Shown: positions 43,825 to 53,421, numbered from the stretch's first letter. The stretch: DNA of 64,000 nucleotides from Chryseobacterium sp. KLBC 52 (GCF_003347605.1 NZ_QDFZ01000012.1:1-64000), one strand, 5' to 3'. Program-made: numbers and translations. The notes: generated by a model from the letters alone, not told the origin.

Positions 43825-43850
43825 ACAGCACCCGATCTGAGTGCTGCTAT
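43825..43850. terminator. Terminator of the 43893 gene
   Basis: CAGCAC/GTGCTG stem with loop CCGATCTGA and an A-run before it; on the minus strand the T-run follows. Confidence 0.7.
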
Positions 43851-43892
43851 TCTATTTTTTTATGATTAAGTCTTTCAATCTTTTTAATGAGT

Positions 43893-44657
43893 CTACGGCT
43901 GATCACAAGTTCTCTTCAGCTTGGTGAAAATCTTATCAAACTCCTTGTAAGAGGTCTCTTCATTATCACGCTTTTGTCTGAAACTGCTGTTGGCACAGTT
44001 GTGAAAACCCAGACCAATCATATCGATTAATGCATAATCTTCTTTTTGAGGATCATTCATTTTGGCATCAAATCTTGCCATTACCCCCTTTGGATCAGCA
44101 TTATTTCTGCTTTTAAGTTCAGTGTATGTTCTCCATGCTGCAAACATCTTTTCTCTGTCGGGAGAGGATATAGCATCAATCTGTTCTCTGCAGGTATCGT
44201 AATATTTACTGTTTTTCAATGTGAAAGGATCAGAATACGCAAGGATTTCCTCCTTATTGAGCTGGTATTCATTTTCAAAGGAATCAATGGTTTCTTCCAT
44301 TAATTTTTTCCATTGGGGAAGATCAATTACTTTAAGGCTGTACAATTCCTTTTTCTTTTCTTCATACTGCTTTTCCAGCTCCTGTAGATAAGTTTCTCTG
44401 TTTTTACGGATTTCTTCCAGCTGGGCAATTTTAAAAACAGGCTGCGTATCAAATACAACGCCATTGAACTGATACAAAAGTTTATTGATCCCGTCTATTT
44501 CTTCTTTTTTATATTTGGCCGGGTCAAAATACCCTTTATTGTCACAGTTAAAAGTCTGATAGCTGTAAGGGGTCAGATTGTTTGCCTTTGCAGGAGTTTT
44601 TTGCCCCCAGATAGTAATGGATAAGGCCAAAGCAAGCCCAATCATCATTTTGTTCAT
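43893..44657 (-). CDS. Secreted unknown protein, about 254 aa
   Basis: Signal peptide (MMIGLALALSITIWGQ) then an extended helical region with coiled-coil potential at residues 65-115 (EEIRKNRETYLQELEKQYEEKKKE). Four cysteines are visible (FNCDNKG, YDTCREQ, FHNCANS, RTCDQP). No named domain was recognised. I start at ATG 44657; ATG 44663 is also possible. It is monocistronic. Confidence 0.65.
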   Translation of the reverse strand: MNKMMIGLALALSITIWGQKTPAKANNLTPYSYQTFNCDNKGYFDPAKYKKEEIDGINKLLYQFNGVVFDTQPVFKIAQLEEIRKNRETYLQELEKQYEEKKKELYSLKVIDLPQWKKLMEETIDSFENEYQLNKEEILAYSDPFTLKNSKYYDTCREQIDAISSPDREKMFAAWRTYTELKSRNNADPKGVMARFDAKMNDPQKEDYALIDMIGLGFHNCANSSFRQKRDNEETSYKEFDKIFTKLKRTCDQP

Positions 44658-44866
44658 GTACATAACCTGTTGAAAGAATCCGGATTTTTTGAATTTCTAT
44701 GCAAAATTAAGGCTTTAAATTCGAAATATGAAGGATTAAATAGATTTTCTCAATGGTTTTTGCAAATTTTATATGAATTTTATACTGACAATTTTATGTT
44801 TTAGAAATTCAGGAACCTTAAATTCTAAAAAATGGATAGTAATAAACTGATACAGAGTTGTTTTTG

Positions 44867-45247
44867 TTAATAATAATTACTTACTTCAACAAGATTATAA
44901 TCCGGATCACGGAAGTAAACCGATTTGATTTTTCCTACCGCTCCGGTTCTGTCTACAATCCCTTCAATGATTTCTATATTCTTCTGTCGGAGTTCTTCCA
45001 TTACCTGATGAACATCTGTCTCTGCAATGAAACAAAGATCAGCAGAACCACAGGTTGGAGTCTTTGCTTTAGGTTCAAATTCATGCCCTTTCTGATGCAG
45101 ATTAATCTTTTGATTTCCAAAAATGAGTGCTTTTCTGTTGTCTCCAAAAGTAACGACTTCAAATCCCATAACATGAGTATAAAATTCAATAGTCTTTTCA
45201 ATATTTGCCACCGTTAAAACAAGATGGTCGAGATTTTTAATTTTCAT
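44867..45247 (-). CDS. VOC family protein (glyoxalase fold)
   Basis: 126 aa. A single VOC beta-alpha-beta fold: HLVLTVANIEKTIEFYTHVMGFEV at the start, GNQKINLHQ in the middle and RDPDYNLVEVSNYY at the end, where Glu is the usual metal ligand. Family members act as dioxygenases, glyoxalases or antibiotic-binding proteins. Which one applies here cannot be read. Confidence 0.85.
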   Translation of the reverse strand: MKIKNLDHLVLTVANIEKTIEFYTHVMGFEVVTFGDNRKALIFGNQKINLHQKGHEFEPKAKTPTCGSADLCFIAETDVHQVMEELRQKNIEIIEGIVDRTGAVGKIKSVYFRDPDYNLVEVSNYY

Positions 45248-45366
45248 ACATTAATTTTTAGATAATAACGCTGATCAAAATTAAGTCTATTCAGAAGGTT
45301 ATTGTCCTTTAATTGATTGTTTTTTTAGATTTAAAATAATAGATTTACAGACATTAACATGAAGCC

Positions 45367-45567
45367 ATGATTTATTATTTTTTTCTTCTTTTTATTATTG
45401 CCGTTTTGGGAGGAATCTCTTATCTGATAATGCGTTTTTTCAAAAGATGGACCCGGAATAACAAATATGGATTGATTTTCGACTGTTTACTATTTCTTGC
45501 GGCATTTTTTCTGGTGTCATTCCTCAGTCTTTGTATTTTCTTTTCTACGGTTGATTTTTCGAGGTAA
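45367..45567 (+). CDS. Small membrane protein, 66 aa
   Basis: Two hydrophobic helices (YFFLLFIIAVLGGISYLIMRFF and IFDCLLFLAAFFLVSFLSLC) around a basic loop. Its 3' end overlaps the convergent DUF2306 gene by 51 bp. No family recognised. The open frame is supported only by composition and an isolated location, so this gene is uncertain. Confidence 0.45.
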   Translation: MIYYFFLLFIIAVLGGISYLIMRFFKRWTRNNKYGLIFDCLLFLAAFFLVSFLSLCIFFSTVDFSR

Positions 45568-46194
45568 TAAAGTTTCTTTTCTGAAGATTAAATAAGCAAT
45601 AAAAAGATTGATTATAAGAGCTGCCCATACATTCAAACCATAAAAAAGTTGGTAGTCATGACGGGTTTCATGATAAAACAGATTTTTAATAATTCTGAAG
45701 GTAATGGCTGTGGTGGTGACTGCATAACTTAAGATCATATACATTCTGTGTGCGTTCACATTCCCATTTTTGATACAAAGTATGGCGGCAACAGTGAAAT
45801 AAGCCCAAAGGACATCCTGGATCAGAAATCCTGTAATTCCGATAATGCCGCCATTGGAAAAAAGTCCCAATACAAAGCATGCCGGAACATTGATGATTAG
45901 AATATTATAAACATATATTTTCCCAATTATCTTATGAAGGTTTTTGTTTTCAGTCAAAAACCGATTTGAAAACTGGGTAAGACCCGCCAGAAGACAAAGC
46001 GTTATGGAAAAGATATGGATATAGAAAAAAGTCATCCAGTACGGATTGTTCACTACCTGCTGCTTAAAAGCCAGAAATCCTATGTTTTTTTCAAGAGAAG
46101 TATACTGGGAAATGGTTTTCAGCATCAGAATACTGAAAAGAAGGACCAAAAATAAAGCACTTACTTTAATGATCTTTATTCCCAAAGGCTTCAT
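45517..46194 (-). CDS. DUF2306 family membrane protein
   Basis: 225 aa with about seven hydrophobic helices, matching the DUF2306 core (FYIHIFSITLCLLAGLTQFSN with a central HKIIGKIYVYNI and HRMYMILSYAVTTTAITFRI). The two His residues in HIF and HKIIG are typical; heme or quinone binding has been suggested for similar membrane proteins, but is not known. Start is ATG 46194, 13 bp downstream of the stop of the preceding gene; a longer frame to 46260 overlaps that gene and is not chosen. Confidence 0.75.
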   Translation of the reverse strand: MKPLGIKIIKVSALFLVLLFSILMLKTISQYTSLEKNIGFLAFKQQVVNNPYWMTFFYIHIFSITLCLLAGLTQFSNRFLTENKNLHKIIGKIYVYNILIINVPACFVLGLFSNGGIIGITGFLIQDVLWAYFTVAAILCIKNGNVNAHRMYMILSYAVTTTAITFRIIKNLFYHETRHDYQLFYGLNVWAALIINLFIAYLIFRKETLLPRKINRRKENTKTEE

Positions 46195-46207
46195 AGGGTA
46201 TAAACGA

Positions 46208-46666
46208 TTAATCTTCCAGTACGGCTCTGATCTGTTTTTCCAGATCTTCCATGTTTTCAAATTTTCTCAATTCCAGTGACTTTCCTGAAGATCTGAGCTC
46301 TGCAATAATATCAAGGATTAATTCTAAAGGCTCGGCTTCGTAGCCAAAAAGATGACTGTCGAAATTAGTTCCTACCAATAACCCGTCACTATTCATTCCC
46401 AGACACCAGTTTTCTACAAACTCGTTGAGAGGAATAGAAGAAGTTTCAAAATGATTCCACTCGTTTTGTATGCATGATTTTGCTCTGGCAGCATCAGACC
46501 AGAAACAAATGATCTGTACCTCTTCGCCGTCTTCAAATTCTGACTCGTTGGAATAGGTGGTTGCATAGCCATTGCCATCTCTTAGAGCATATACTGTTTC
46601 TGTCTCAGTAATTTTTTTAATGAAGTCTTTATGACGGTTCTCTATCGTAATATGATCTTGAAGCAT
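46208..46666 (-). CDS. DUF2750 domain protein
   Basis: 152 aa. Hallmarks of DUF2750 are HKDFIKKITETETVYALRDGNGYATTYS, then CFWSDAARAKSCIQNEW and FVENWCLGMNSDGLLVGTNFDSHLFGYEAEP. Function is unknown for the domain; some members sit in toxin immunity loci. The next gene upstream is 39 bp away and downstream DUF2306 13 bp away, so the three are probably one operon. Confidence 0.8.
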   Translation of the reverse strand: MLQDHITIENRHKDFIKKITETETVYALRDGNGYATTYSNESEFEDGEEVQIICFWSDAARAKSCIQNEWNHFETSSIPLNEFVENWCLGMNSDGLLVGTNFDSHLFGYEAEPLELILDIIAELRSSGKSLELRKFENMEDLEKQIRAVLED

Positions 46667-46705
46667 TTTTTTGAATTATAAATTATAAGTGATGAATAGC
46701 AGGTC

Positions 46706-47080
46706 TTATGAAATTTCACTTCTGTTGATATGAATAATTTCGGGATTTTGACCATCAGAATCTCTTTTAGATCTACCATAAAGCCCTATTTCAAGATCAT
46801 TCGGAGAATCACTGTCCAGTTCGGAAGGATGTACATATGTATACATACCATATCCATGCCCCGAAACCAGCCAGCCTTCAGTAAGGCTTAAATGAATTAC
46901 ATTGAAATCGCCGGCAGGACCTCCGGCATAAACCGGACCGAATTCTTTCATCAATTGTAATGCTTCTTCTTTCACATCCTTAATGATACTGATATCATCA
47001 AAAATAATATAAGTGCCATTTTCAAAAAGGACCCAATCCTGAAATTTGGGATTAATAGCAAGCTTCACATGTTCAATCAT
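46706..47080 (-). CDS. Unknown protein, 124 aa
   Basis: Acidic soluble protein with FENGTYIIFDDISIIKD and GYGMYTYVHPSEL segments. No family recognised. It shares direction and spacing with the DUF2750 and DUF2306 genes, so the block 45517-47080 could be one transcription unit. An immunity-type role would be speculation. Confidence 0.6.
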   Translation of the reverse strand: MIEHVKLAINPKFQDWVLFENGTYIIFDDISIIKDVKEEALQLMKEFGPVYAGGPAGDFNVIHLSLTEGWLVSGHGYGMYTYVHPSELDSDSPNDLEIGLYGRSKRDSDGQNPEIIHINRSEIS

Positions 47081-47161
47081 CTGTTAATAGTTTAAATATG
47101 AGTGATAAGTTAATGTTTTTATTTAAATATGAGGTTTTCAAATATCAATCATCATTGATTG

Positions 47162-47743
47162 CTACATGATTCCTTTGATCCTCAAATGTTGCAGAAGCAT
47201 AATGGTTTTTGCATCTTTGATTTCTCCGGTATCAATCATTTTCAGACTTTCTTCAAATGATAATTCCAGAACCTCAATATTTTCACCTTCTTCTTCCAAT
47301 CCGCCTCCATCATTGATTTTCATTTCATTTGAATACGCTGCAATGAAAAAATAAAGAATTTCCGTTACAGATCCGGGCGACATATAGGCTTCAAATACCT
47401 TTTCAACTTTGGAAATTTTATACCCGGTTTCTTCTTCAGTTTCTCTTTTGATACAGTCTTCCGGATTATCATTATCCAAGAGTCCGGCACAGGCTTCAAT
47501 GAGCATTCCTGTAGAATTTCCGTTGATATAAGTAGGTAACCTGAATTGGCGGGTAAGAATAACGGTTTTTGAATCTGTATTGTAAAGAAGAATTACAGCT
47601 CCGTTTCCGCGGTCATACGCTTCTCTGCTCTGGGTTTCTGTTGTTCCGTCCTTTTTTAAAACAGAGTAAGTAACCTTGTTTAAAGTATACCAGTTGTCTG
47701 AAAGGATTTCCGTGTTTAATAGAGTTATATTCGGGTTTTTCAT
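47162..47743 (-). CDS. nudK: NudK-type NUDIX hydrolase (GDP-mannose pyrophosphatase)
   Basis: 193 aa. The NUDIX box is complete ([23 protein letters not shown]...E..RETEEETG). The N-terminal beta arm ([15 protein letters not shown], then TRQFRLPTY) and [14 protein letters not shown] fit the ADP-ribose/GDP-mannose group to which NudK belongs. It hydrolyses nucleotide sugars to NMP plus sugar 1-phosphate; the substrate choice is from family knowledge. Confidence 0.85.
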   Translation of the reverse strand: MKNPNITLLNTEILSDNWYTLNKVTYSVLKKDGTTETQSREAYDRGNGAVILLYNTDSKTVILTRQFRLPTYINGNSTGMLIEACAGLLDNDNPEDCIKRETEEETGYKISKVEKVFEAYMSPGSVTEILYFFIAAYSNEMKINDGGGLEEEGENIEVLELSFEESLKMIDTGEIKDAKTIMLLQHLRIKGIM

Positions 47744-47804
47744 GAGAATATTTTCTGTGTTATAATAAATGGTATTAGAGTTTTTTAATTAATTTTTTTT
47801 GAAT

Positions 47805-48710
47805 TTACTTCTTTAATAAGTCTTTTAAAGCGTTCTCCAGATCCGGAAATTTGAAATGGAAACCTGCATCCTGAAGTTTCTTTGAGGAAGCTCTTGAACC
47901 TTCCAATATAGCAGTAGCCAGCTCTCCGAATAAGAGTTTCAGGACAAATCCGGGAACATTAGGCATAAATAATGGTTTTTCAAGTACCTGGGCAATTTTC
48001 TTTGTAAGCTCTTTATTGGTGGCATGCTGCGGAGATACAGCATTAAAAGCGCCATCTGTTGCTGAGTTTTTTAAAGCAAATTCATAAATAGAACAGATGT
48101 CTTCAAGATGAATCCATGGCATGTATTGCTGCCCGCTTCCCAATGGAGATCCGATATAATATTGAATGGGAGGGATCATTTTCTTTAAAGCTCCGTCTTT
48201 TTCAGAAAGCACTACAGCAGTGCGTATTTTGACCACTCTTTCTGCCAGATCCTGTTCCTTAAAATCGTCAGCGGCTCTTTCCCATAAAACAACCACTTCA
48301 CTTAGAAAATCGTTGCCTGGTGGATCGGTTTCGGTATAAATTTTTTCTGAAGTTTTTGTACCGTAAAAATTAATACCCGAAGCTGAAATAAAAGACTTTA
48401 GCTTAATCTTGTTTTTTCTTAAAGTTGTTCGCAGTAGTTCGGCGGAATCTACACGGCTGGAAATCAATTCCCTTTTTCTTTCCGGTGTCCAGCGCTTTTC
48501 CGAAATATTGGCACCCGCAAGATGAATAATGTGGGAAACATTGTCAAAGGCAGTTTCATCTATAGTTTTTTTTTGGACATCCCATTCATAGTCATGATCA
48601 TGCACTTTTTTTCGGGTCAGAAACCTGATTTCGTATTCCTTGCCTATTTTTTTTGCCAGTTCTTTGGCAATCATACCGCTGGCACCGGTAATCAGAACAA
48701 CTTCTTTCAT
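47805..48710 (-). CDS. TIGR01777 family SDR-like oxidoreductase (YfcH type)
   Basis: 301 aa. The NAD(P) Rossmann start is ITGASGMIAKELAKKIG and the family-typical IHLAGANISEKRWTPERKRELISSR and SASGINFYG follow. C-terminal DUF1731-like region (VPGFVLKLLFGELATAILEGSRASSKKL) completes the fold. Role unknown; relatives are near cell division or envelope functions. It is 23 bp after the zinc-finger gene and probably ends a four-gene operon. Confidence 0.9.
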   Translation of the reverse strand: MKEVVLITGASGMIAKELAKKIGKEYEIRFLTRKKVHDHDYEWDVQKKTIDETAFDNVSHIIHLAGANISEKRWTPERKRELISSRVDSAELLRTTLRKNKIKLKSFISASGINFYGTKTSEKIYTETDPPGNDFLSEVVVLWERAADDFKEQDLAERVVKIRTAVVLSEKDGALKKMIPPIQYYIGSPLGSGQQYMPWIHLEDICSIYEFALKNSATDGAFNAVSPQHATNKELTKKIAQVLEKPLFMPNVPGFVLKLLFGELATAILEGSRASSKKLQDAGFHFKFPDLENALKDLLKK

Positions 48711-48733
48711 AGTATTATCTTTGTGGTGGGTAG

Positions 48734-49078
48734 TTATGCCTGATTTTTTACAATCAGTACAAAATCATCTTCCAGAAGTTTATATCCGTAATCATAAATG
48801 AATTTGTATTCAGAGCCGTTTTTATAAACTTTCAGGTTGGTAAAATAATCGAAATCAAAACCTAAGCCATCCAGTCTGGATTTTGGGACTTTTGTTTTAC
48901 CATCGGTATTTATTTCCATCAGGATACGGTAATTCTTGCGAAGTTTGTTATTAACATTCCGCATCAGATTACTGGAATCCTTATTCTGTTTATTGTTATA
49001 GGCGTTCCGGCAGGCATCGTTGCAGAATTTTTTATCTGATCTTCCGATGATTTTCTCGCCACATTCCAGACAATTCAT
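48734..49078 (-). CDS. Zinc-finger protein, 114 aa
   Basis: Starts MNCLECGEKIIGRSDKKFCNDACRNAYN, with four cysteines in a CxxC...CxxxC arrangement similar to the MYND/DUF2116-type zinc domain. The C terminus is beta-rich (TNLKVYKNGSEYKFIYDYG). No specific family. It is 5 bp after the HPP gene, so part of the same operon. Confidence 0.75.
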   Translation of the reverse strand: MNCLECGEKIIGRSDKKFCNDACRNAYNNKQNKDSSNLMRNVNNKLRKNYRILMEINTDGKTKVPKSRLDGLGFDFDYFTNLKVYKNGSEYKFIYDYGYKLLEDDFVLIVKNQA

Positions 49079-49083
49079 GATTT

Positions 49084-49677
49084 TTATTTTAAGTGATGTT
49101 TGTGTCTTTTTTTCAGCAGTTTTTTGAACATGCTGTGGGTAGGGTAGCTTCTGTTGGGTGTAATATTATTAAAAAATAAGGCTACAATCAAAAGAATAAT
49201 GCATCCTGAAAGAACAGGGGAGAGAACATACCAATATCCTAATTCCGGAATTTTTCCTGTAGAACTTACCGCAATCAAAGCAGTAGCTCCACCTGGCGGA
49301 TGCAACGTTTTTGTATACTGCATCAAAACAATGGAAAATGCGACAGCCAAAGGGGCTGAAAGCCAGATGATATCCGGAACAAACTGATATACAGTAACTC
49401 CTACCAATGCCGACAGAACATGTCCGCCGATAAGATTTCTCGGTTGTGCCAGTGGACTCTGTATCGCTCCATAAATAAGAACACTCGATGCCCCAAAAGA
49501 ACCGATCAGGAATATATTCTCCGTTTCTGCCAGCGAATGAGACTGGATAAATGCAATGATCCCGATCCCAAAAAATGCGCCTAAAAATGACCAGAAATGC
49601 TCCTTGTAATCAACAAGCGTCTCTTTATAGATCACATATTTTGAAACTCTGAATGTTCTTTTGATGGTCTTCTTCAT
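49084..49677 (-). CDS. HPP family membrane protein
   Basis: 197 aa with four or more helices and the name motif KTLHPPGGATALIA at about residues 125-138, plus GSFGASSVLIYGAIQSPLAQPRN. HPP proteins are inner membrane proteins of poorly known function, some linked to nitrite transport. It abuts the arginase-family gene with no gap. Confidence 0.9.
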   Translation of the reverse strand: MKKTIKRTFRVSKYVIYKETLVDYKEHFWSFLGAFFGIGIIAFIQSHSLAETENIFLIGSFGASSVLIYGAIQSPLAQPRNLIGGHVLSALVGVTVYQFVPDIIWLSAPLAVAFSIVLMQYTKTLHPPGGATALIAVSSTGKIPELGYWYVLSPVLSGCIILLIVALFFNNITPNRSYPTHSMFKKLLKKRHKHHLK

Positions 49678-50583
49678 TTACTCTTCTTTATTTTTTATAA
49701 TTTGAATTAAATTGTCTGCAAACGGATGGGTGTACGTTCCGTTTTCATCGTAATCGGGATCTAAAATGGTGATCTCTATTCCAAAGCACAAAGGGTTTTC
49801 GAATAAAGGCTCCAGCATTTCTCTGAGATCATCATAACTGATTCCGTCTTCCATTCTGCTGTCTACGGCGGGCATGAGTTCATCTTTCAGAATATCTACA
49901 TCAAAATGAATGAAAAATCCGTCCAGGCCTTTGTTATTTACCATTGTCAGAAAGTCTTCAGCCGTTTTTCTGAAACCATTTTCTCTGAGGTGATAAAGGT
50001 CAAAATAATGAATATTGGAATTGATAATCTGATCAACATATTCTTTATCATCAGTTTCTGCATTTCCACAGCAGAATATGTTTTCCTCGGAAAGGTAAGG
50101 CTTTAAACCGTCAATATTAGTCAGTTTCTGATGTCCGGTACCAGTAATAATGGCGAGATCCATTCCTGCCGCTCCTCCGGTTTCAGAAAGTTCCGGCGGG
50201 ATAAAATCTGTATGCCCGTCAAGATAAAAAAGTCCGAAATTTCCGAGTTTTTTCAGAGCGATGGCATTTCCTATGAGAATGCTGCAGTCGCCTCCAAGAA
50301 TAATATTGAATGTATTCTTTTCGTAATGATGGAGAATACAGTCAGCCTGTTGTTTAGCATATTCAATAACCTGATCTGCATTTCGCACTTTTGATTCCTC
50401 ATCAAAGTCCATAGAATATTCAGGAGCTTCCAGTCTGAAAACGTTGGCAGGATTAATTCTGCTATGAAAACCAAATTTTCTGAGCCATTCCGGAAGTTTT
50501 CGAACTCCGGGTTCCGTCTCATGTTCCTTTTTGGTAAGTCCCAAATTGAGAGGAAACTCAAAAATATTGATGCTCCTTTTCAT
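49678..50583 (-). CDS. Arginase/formimidoylglutamase family enzyme
   Basis: 301 aa from ATG 50583; a longer frame to 50643 is unlikely. Ureohydrolase motifs are visible: GGDCSILIGNAIAL (normally GGDHS; here His is replaced by Cys), FYLDGHTDF (Asp-His-Asp) and HFDVDI (Asp-x-Asp), which bind Mn2+. Family enzymes hydrolyse arginine, agmatine, or formimidoylglutamate. Which one is unclear; the Cys substitution may change metal use. It is the first gene of the 50583 to 47805 operon. Confidence 0.85.
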   Translation of the reverse strand: MKRSINIFEFPLNLGLTKKEHETEPGVRKLPEWLRKFGFHSRINPANVFRLEAPEYSMDFDEESKVRNADQVIEYAKQQADCILHHYEKNTFNIILGGDCSILIGNAIALKKLGNFGLFYLDGHTDFIPPELSETGGAAGMDLAIITGTGHQKLTNIDGLKPYLSEENIFCCGNAETDDKEYVDQIINSNIHYFDLYHLRENGFRKTAEDFLTMVNNKGLDGFFIHFDVDILKDELMPAVDSRMEDGISYDDLREMLEPLFENPLCFGIEITILDPDYDENGTYTHPFADNLIQIIKNKEE

Positions 50584-50898
50584 AGATGAATTTTCACAAA
50601 GATAAGGAATTATCCGTTTGTAAATGGATAATTGAAAAAACACTGATCAGGGGTTCGGTATATTTTATGAAAACAAAATAATTATTTATTAGATAAATTT
50701 TTAGAACTTTTAAGCCTGTTTTTTTATTTCCATATGTTTCGAAAAATTCAATATTCATCAATGTTTTTGCGTAAATATTTATTCATAAAGCTATATTGTT
50801 ATGTATAACTATCTTGTTTTTATATAAATAAATGTAATTTTTATTTCACTGTATTGTGTTTTTTTGTAATTTTGATATCAACATTCAAAAAACAAACC
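50584..50898. other. Divergent AT-rich upstream region
   Basis: 315 bp between the arginase-family gene (minus) and the secreted protein (plus). It contains TAATTTTG at 50867-50874, a good TAnnTTTG box for the plus gene, but no clear TTG 19 bp upstream. Otherwise only AT-rich sequence. Confidence 0.4.
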
Positions 50899-51690
50899 AT
50901 GAAAAAATCCAATTTATTACTCAGTTTTCTGTGTTCTTCATTTATTTTTGGACAGGTAGGGATCAACACCACATCTCCGCAAGGAGTTTTAGATGTTACC
51001 TCAGCTAATTCAGCAGTTGTACTCTCCAGAAATGCCAATCCTCCTGCCAATGTAACCACACCTACTGCGGGAATGATCATCTACGATTCCACCAATAAGA
51101 CCTTAAGGTATTATAATGGCACCCAATGGAGTACCGTAATTTCTTCGCAAACATTAACAACAGCCAATGAAGGAGTGGTTAAGTTAAATAGTGGAGCAGG
51201 TGTGAAACCCTTCTTTGCCTTCAAATCTTCAGGAGGAGTTCCTTTAATGACGTATCAGAATGTTGTTTATCAGACACCGATGAACATTGTGACAGATTTT
51301 GCTGCACCACCTACCACCACATGGCCTGAAAATATTACCAGTCCGGTACCCGGAGATATATACAACCCTACTTCAGGACAGTTTTTGGAAAACCCTATTG
51401 CAGGTCAGGTTCATATGTGGAGGGTTATTGTAAGCTATGCCAATAAGAATAATGGTTCTGTAGCATTTGTGACAGTAAACCTTTCCAATCCACTTCCTCC
51501 TTCAACATTTTCCATAGATCAGACTGCTGTTGCTCCCAACGGGGTAACATCCGGAAATCTTGTTTTTTATCTGGTGAGTGTTGCCGATCCTTTATCTATA
51601 GGTACCGGGTATCTTATTAAAATAAAATCTGATACAACATTAGATGCTACTATTGATAGTGTAACAAGGATTTCTCAAGCCAAAGATTAA
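50899..51690 (+). CDS. Secreted unknown protein, possible surface structural type
   Basis: 263 aa with a signal peptide (LLLSFLCSSFIFGQ). The mature start VGINTTSPQGVLDVTS and GMIIYDSTNKTLRYYNGTQWSTV resemble phage tail fibre and Bacteroidetes surface proteins (collagen-like or fimbrial-like head-domain). Start ATG 50899 chosen over the 50854 frame. No sorting domain is visible. Function unknown. Confidence 0.75.
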   Translation: MKKSNLLLSFLCSSFIFGQVGINTTSPQGVLDVTSANSAVVLSRNANPPANVTTPTAGMIIYDSTNKTLRYYNGTQWSTVISSQTLTTANEGVVKLNSGAGVKPFFAFKSSGGVPLMTYQNVVYQTPMNIVTDFAAPPTTTWPENITSPVPGDIYNPTSGQFLENPIAGQVHMWRVIVSYANKNNGSVAFVTVNLSNPLPPSTFSIDQTAVAPNGVTSGNLVFYLVSVADPLSIGTGYLIKIKSDTTLDATIDSVTRISQAKD

Positions 51691-51731
51691 TCTCATTATT
51701 AAAGCTTATTTTCAAACTTGACAAAAGTCAG

Positions 51732-51765
51732 ACAAGAACAAACTCATCAGGTTTGTTCTTGTTTT
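51732..51765 (+). terminator. Terminator after the 50899 gene
   Basis: ACAAGAACAAAC/GTTTGTTCTTGT is a 12 bp stem with 7-base loop and T3-4 tail. Confidence 0.8.
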
Positions 51766-51808
51766 CATGCTCAGTAATTATAACTATCAGATTAAACCAA
51801 TACTTATT

Positions 51809-52834
51809 ATGGAAAAACAAGCCGTTAAACCTGAGTTTACTTTTAAAATGTATGAAATATTAGGAGGCTTATGGTTAACCGGATGCGTAAAAACAGCTGC
51901 TGAGCTCAATATCGCAGATTGGCTGGCCTCTGGTCCGAAAACAATTTCCTTCCTTGCAAAGGAAACACAATCACATGAAGCCCAACTGTACCGGGTAATG
52001 AGAGCGTTGTGTGGCGCAGGAATCTTTGAAGAATCAGAAAACAAAACTTTTACTTTGAATGATTTTGGAGCTGCCTTGCAAACTGACGTGCCAGGAACAG
52101 CAAAAAACTTTGTATTAACCATTATGAATGAACACTTTCCTGGTTATGGAGACCTGACATATGCAGTTCAGAAAGGGAAAATACCATTTGAACATATTCA
52201 TGGGAAAGATCTTTGGGGTTTTTATAAAGAATTTCCTGAAATAGGGGAAAACTTTGGTAAAGGAATGACAGGAATGTCCGGCATGGAACTGAAAGGGATT
52301 ATAGAAAACTATGATTTTAAACCTTATAAAAAAATTGTCGATATAGGAGGTGGTAACGGAGTAATGATCCATGCCATTCTGAATAATGCTCCGGAAAGCT
52401 CCGGGATTATCTTTGATGAAGCCAATGTGATTGAAAAAACAATTAAGATGATTCCTGAAAACCTGAAAGAAAGATGTTCTGTAGCTACAGGAAGTTTTTT
52501 TAATGAAGTTCCTCAGGGAGCAGATTTATATACCATGAAATGGATTATGCATGACTGGAGTGATGATGAATGCGTACAGATTCTTAAAAACTGTTATAAT
52601 GCAATGGCTAAAGGGGCAAAACTACTAATCATAGATGCCGTTATCCCGGATGATTCCTTAAATAAACGCCATATGGCCAAACTTCTGGATATTGTTATGC
52701 TGGCTTGCCTTACCGGAAAAGAAAGAACTTTAAACGAGTTTAAAATGATCATTGAAAAAGCAGGTCTTCAGTATAAGCAGCTTATTCATATTGGAACAGA
52801 AGCAAAAAGCATTGTGGAATGTGAAAAAATATAA
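51809..52834 (+). CDS. O-methyltransferase of the COMT/HIOMT-like family
   Basis: 341 aa from ATG 51809. N-terminal helical dimerisation domain (about 1-95, with LYRVMRALCGAGIFEE winged helix), then the SAM domain with motif I KIVDIGGGNGVMIHAIL, MKWIMHDWSDDECVQIL and final C-terminal segment. Plant-type members methylate hydroxyl groups in phenolic or indolic molecules; in bacteria they act on small natural products. The substrate cannot be assigned. It is alone, with a terminator at 52869. Confidence 0.85.
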   Translation: MEKQAVKPEFTFKMYEILGGLWLTGCVKTAAELNIADWLASGPKTISFLAKETQSHEAQLYRVMRALCGAGIFEESENKTFTLNDFGAALQTDVPGTAKNFVLTIMNEHFPGYGDLTYAVQKGKIPFEHIHGKDLWGFYKEFPEIGENFGKGMTGMSGMELKGIIENYDFKPYKKIVDIGGGNGVMIHAILNNAPESSGIIFDEANVIEKTIKMIPENLKERCSVATGSFFNEVPQGADLYTMKWIMHDWSDDECVQILKNCYNAMAKGAKLLIIDAVIPDDSLNKRHMAKLLDIVMLACLTGKERTLNEFKMIIEKAGLQYKQLIHIGTEAKSIVECEKI

Positions 52835-52868
52835 ATTTCAAATTTTAGTTGCATGATTAAGTAGGAAG

Positions 52869-52901
52869 GGTGCTCAATAATTTTGTTGAGTGCCTTTTTT
52901 G
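52869..52901 (+). terminator. Terminator after the methyltransferase
   Basis: GGTGCTCAA pairs with TTGAGTGCC (with G-T pairs) around TAATTTTG and is followed by T6. Confidence 0.7.
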
Positions 52902-53138
52902 TTGGATTTTTTTAGATGAAAGCCAGAACAGAAAATTTTCCATATAATTTAAAATTTATATTCTTATTTAATTATAATGAGAAATTATATTTTACAGATA
53001 GTATATAACATTGTAATTTTTAAATGTGAATGTTTTTTTGTTATTTAAATTTCTGTTTTTTTAGATATTTAACGTAATAAAATAATTCACATAACATTTG
53101 ATTTATTTTATAATTTTATAGAGCTTTTTAAATTTATT

Positions 53139-53361
53139 ATGAATCATTTAAAAAAACAAATTATAAAAAAACAATTTTATTAGGTGCTATTTTATTAGCT
53201 GGTGTAGATCCGGTTTCCCTTTCAGAACCTCTTGCGGTACTGTTGTAAATGTTACGCAGACAGAGGGATATACAATGGAGCAAATAACAAACTTTTTACA
53301 ATTTGTTAATTATAATGAGTGTGGTACCAAGCCCAAAGGAATAACGCTCTATATTCATTAA
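53139..53361 (+). pseudogene. Decayed small secreted protein gene
   Basis: Starts MNHLKK at 53139; reading breaks after 14 codons unless one A is added to the 7-A run at 53150. With that, a signal-like peptide KKTILLGAILLAG appears. A second single-base shift near 53212 opens TSCGTVVNVTQTEGYTMEQ...ITLYIH, ending at 53361. The product would be about 75 residues with two Cys (TSCG, NECG). Length 223 fits 225 minus two bases. Between 52902 and 53138 only AT-rich sequence is seen. Confidence 0.65.
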
Positions 53362-53421
53362 TTACTCTAATTCAGATTTTCTGGCAAAGCATAAATATGT
53401 TTTGTTTGTATTATTTAAACT

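Noticed and set aside
45001..45201. Minus-strand 66 aa ORF inside the VOC gene
   Set aside because: Out-of-frame overlap with the recognised VOC gene.
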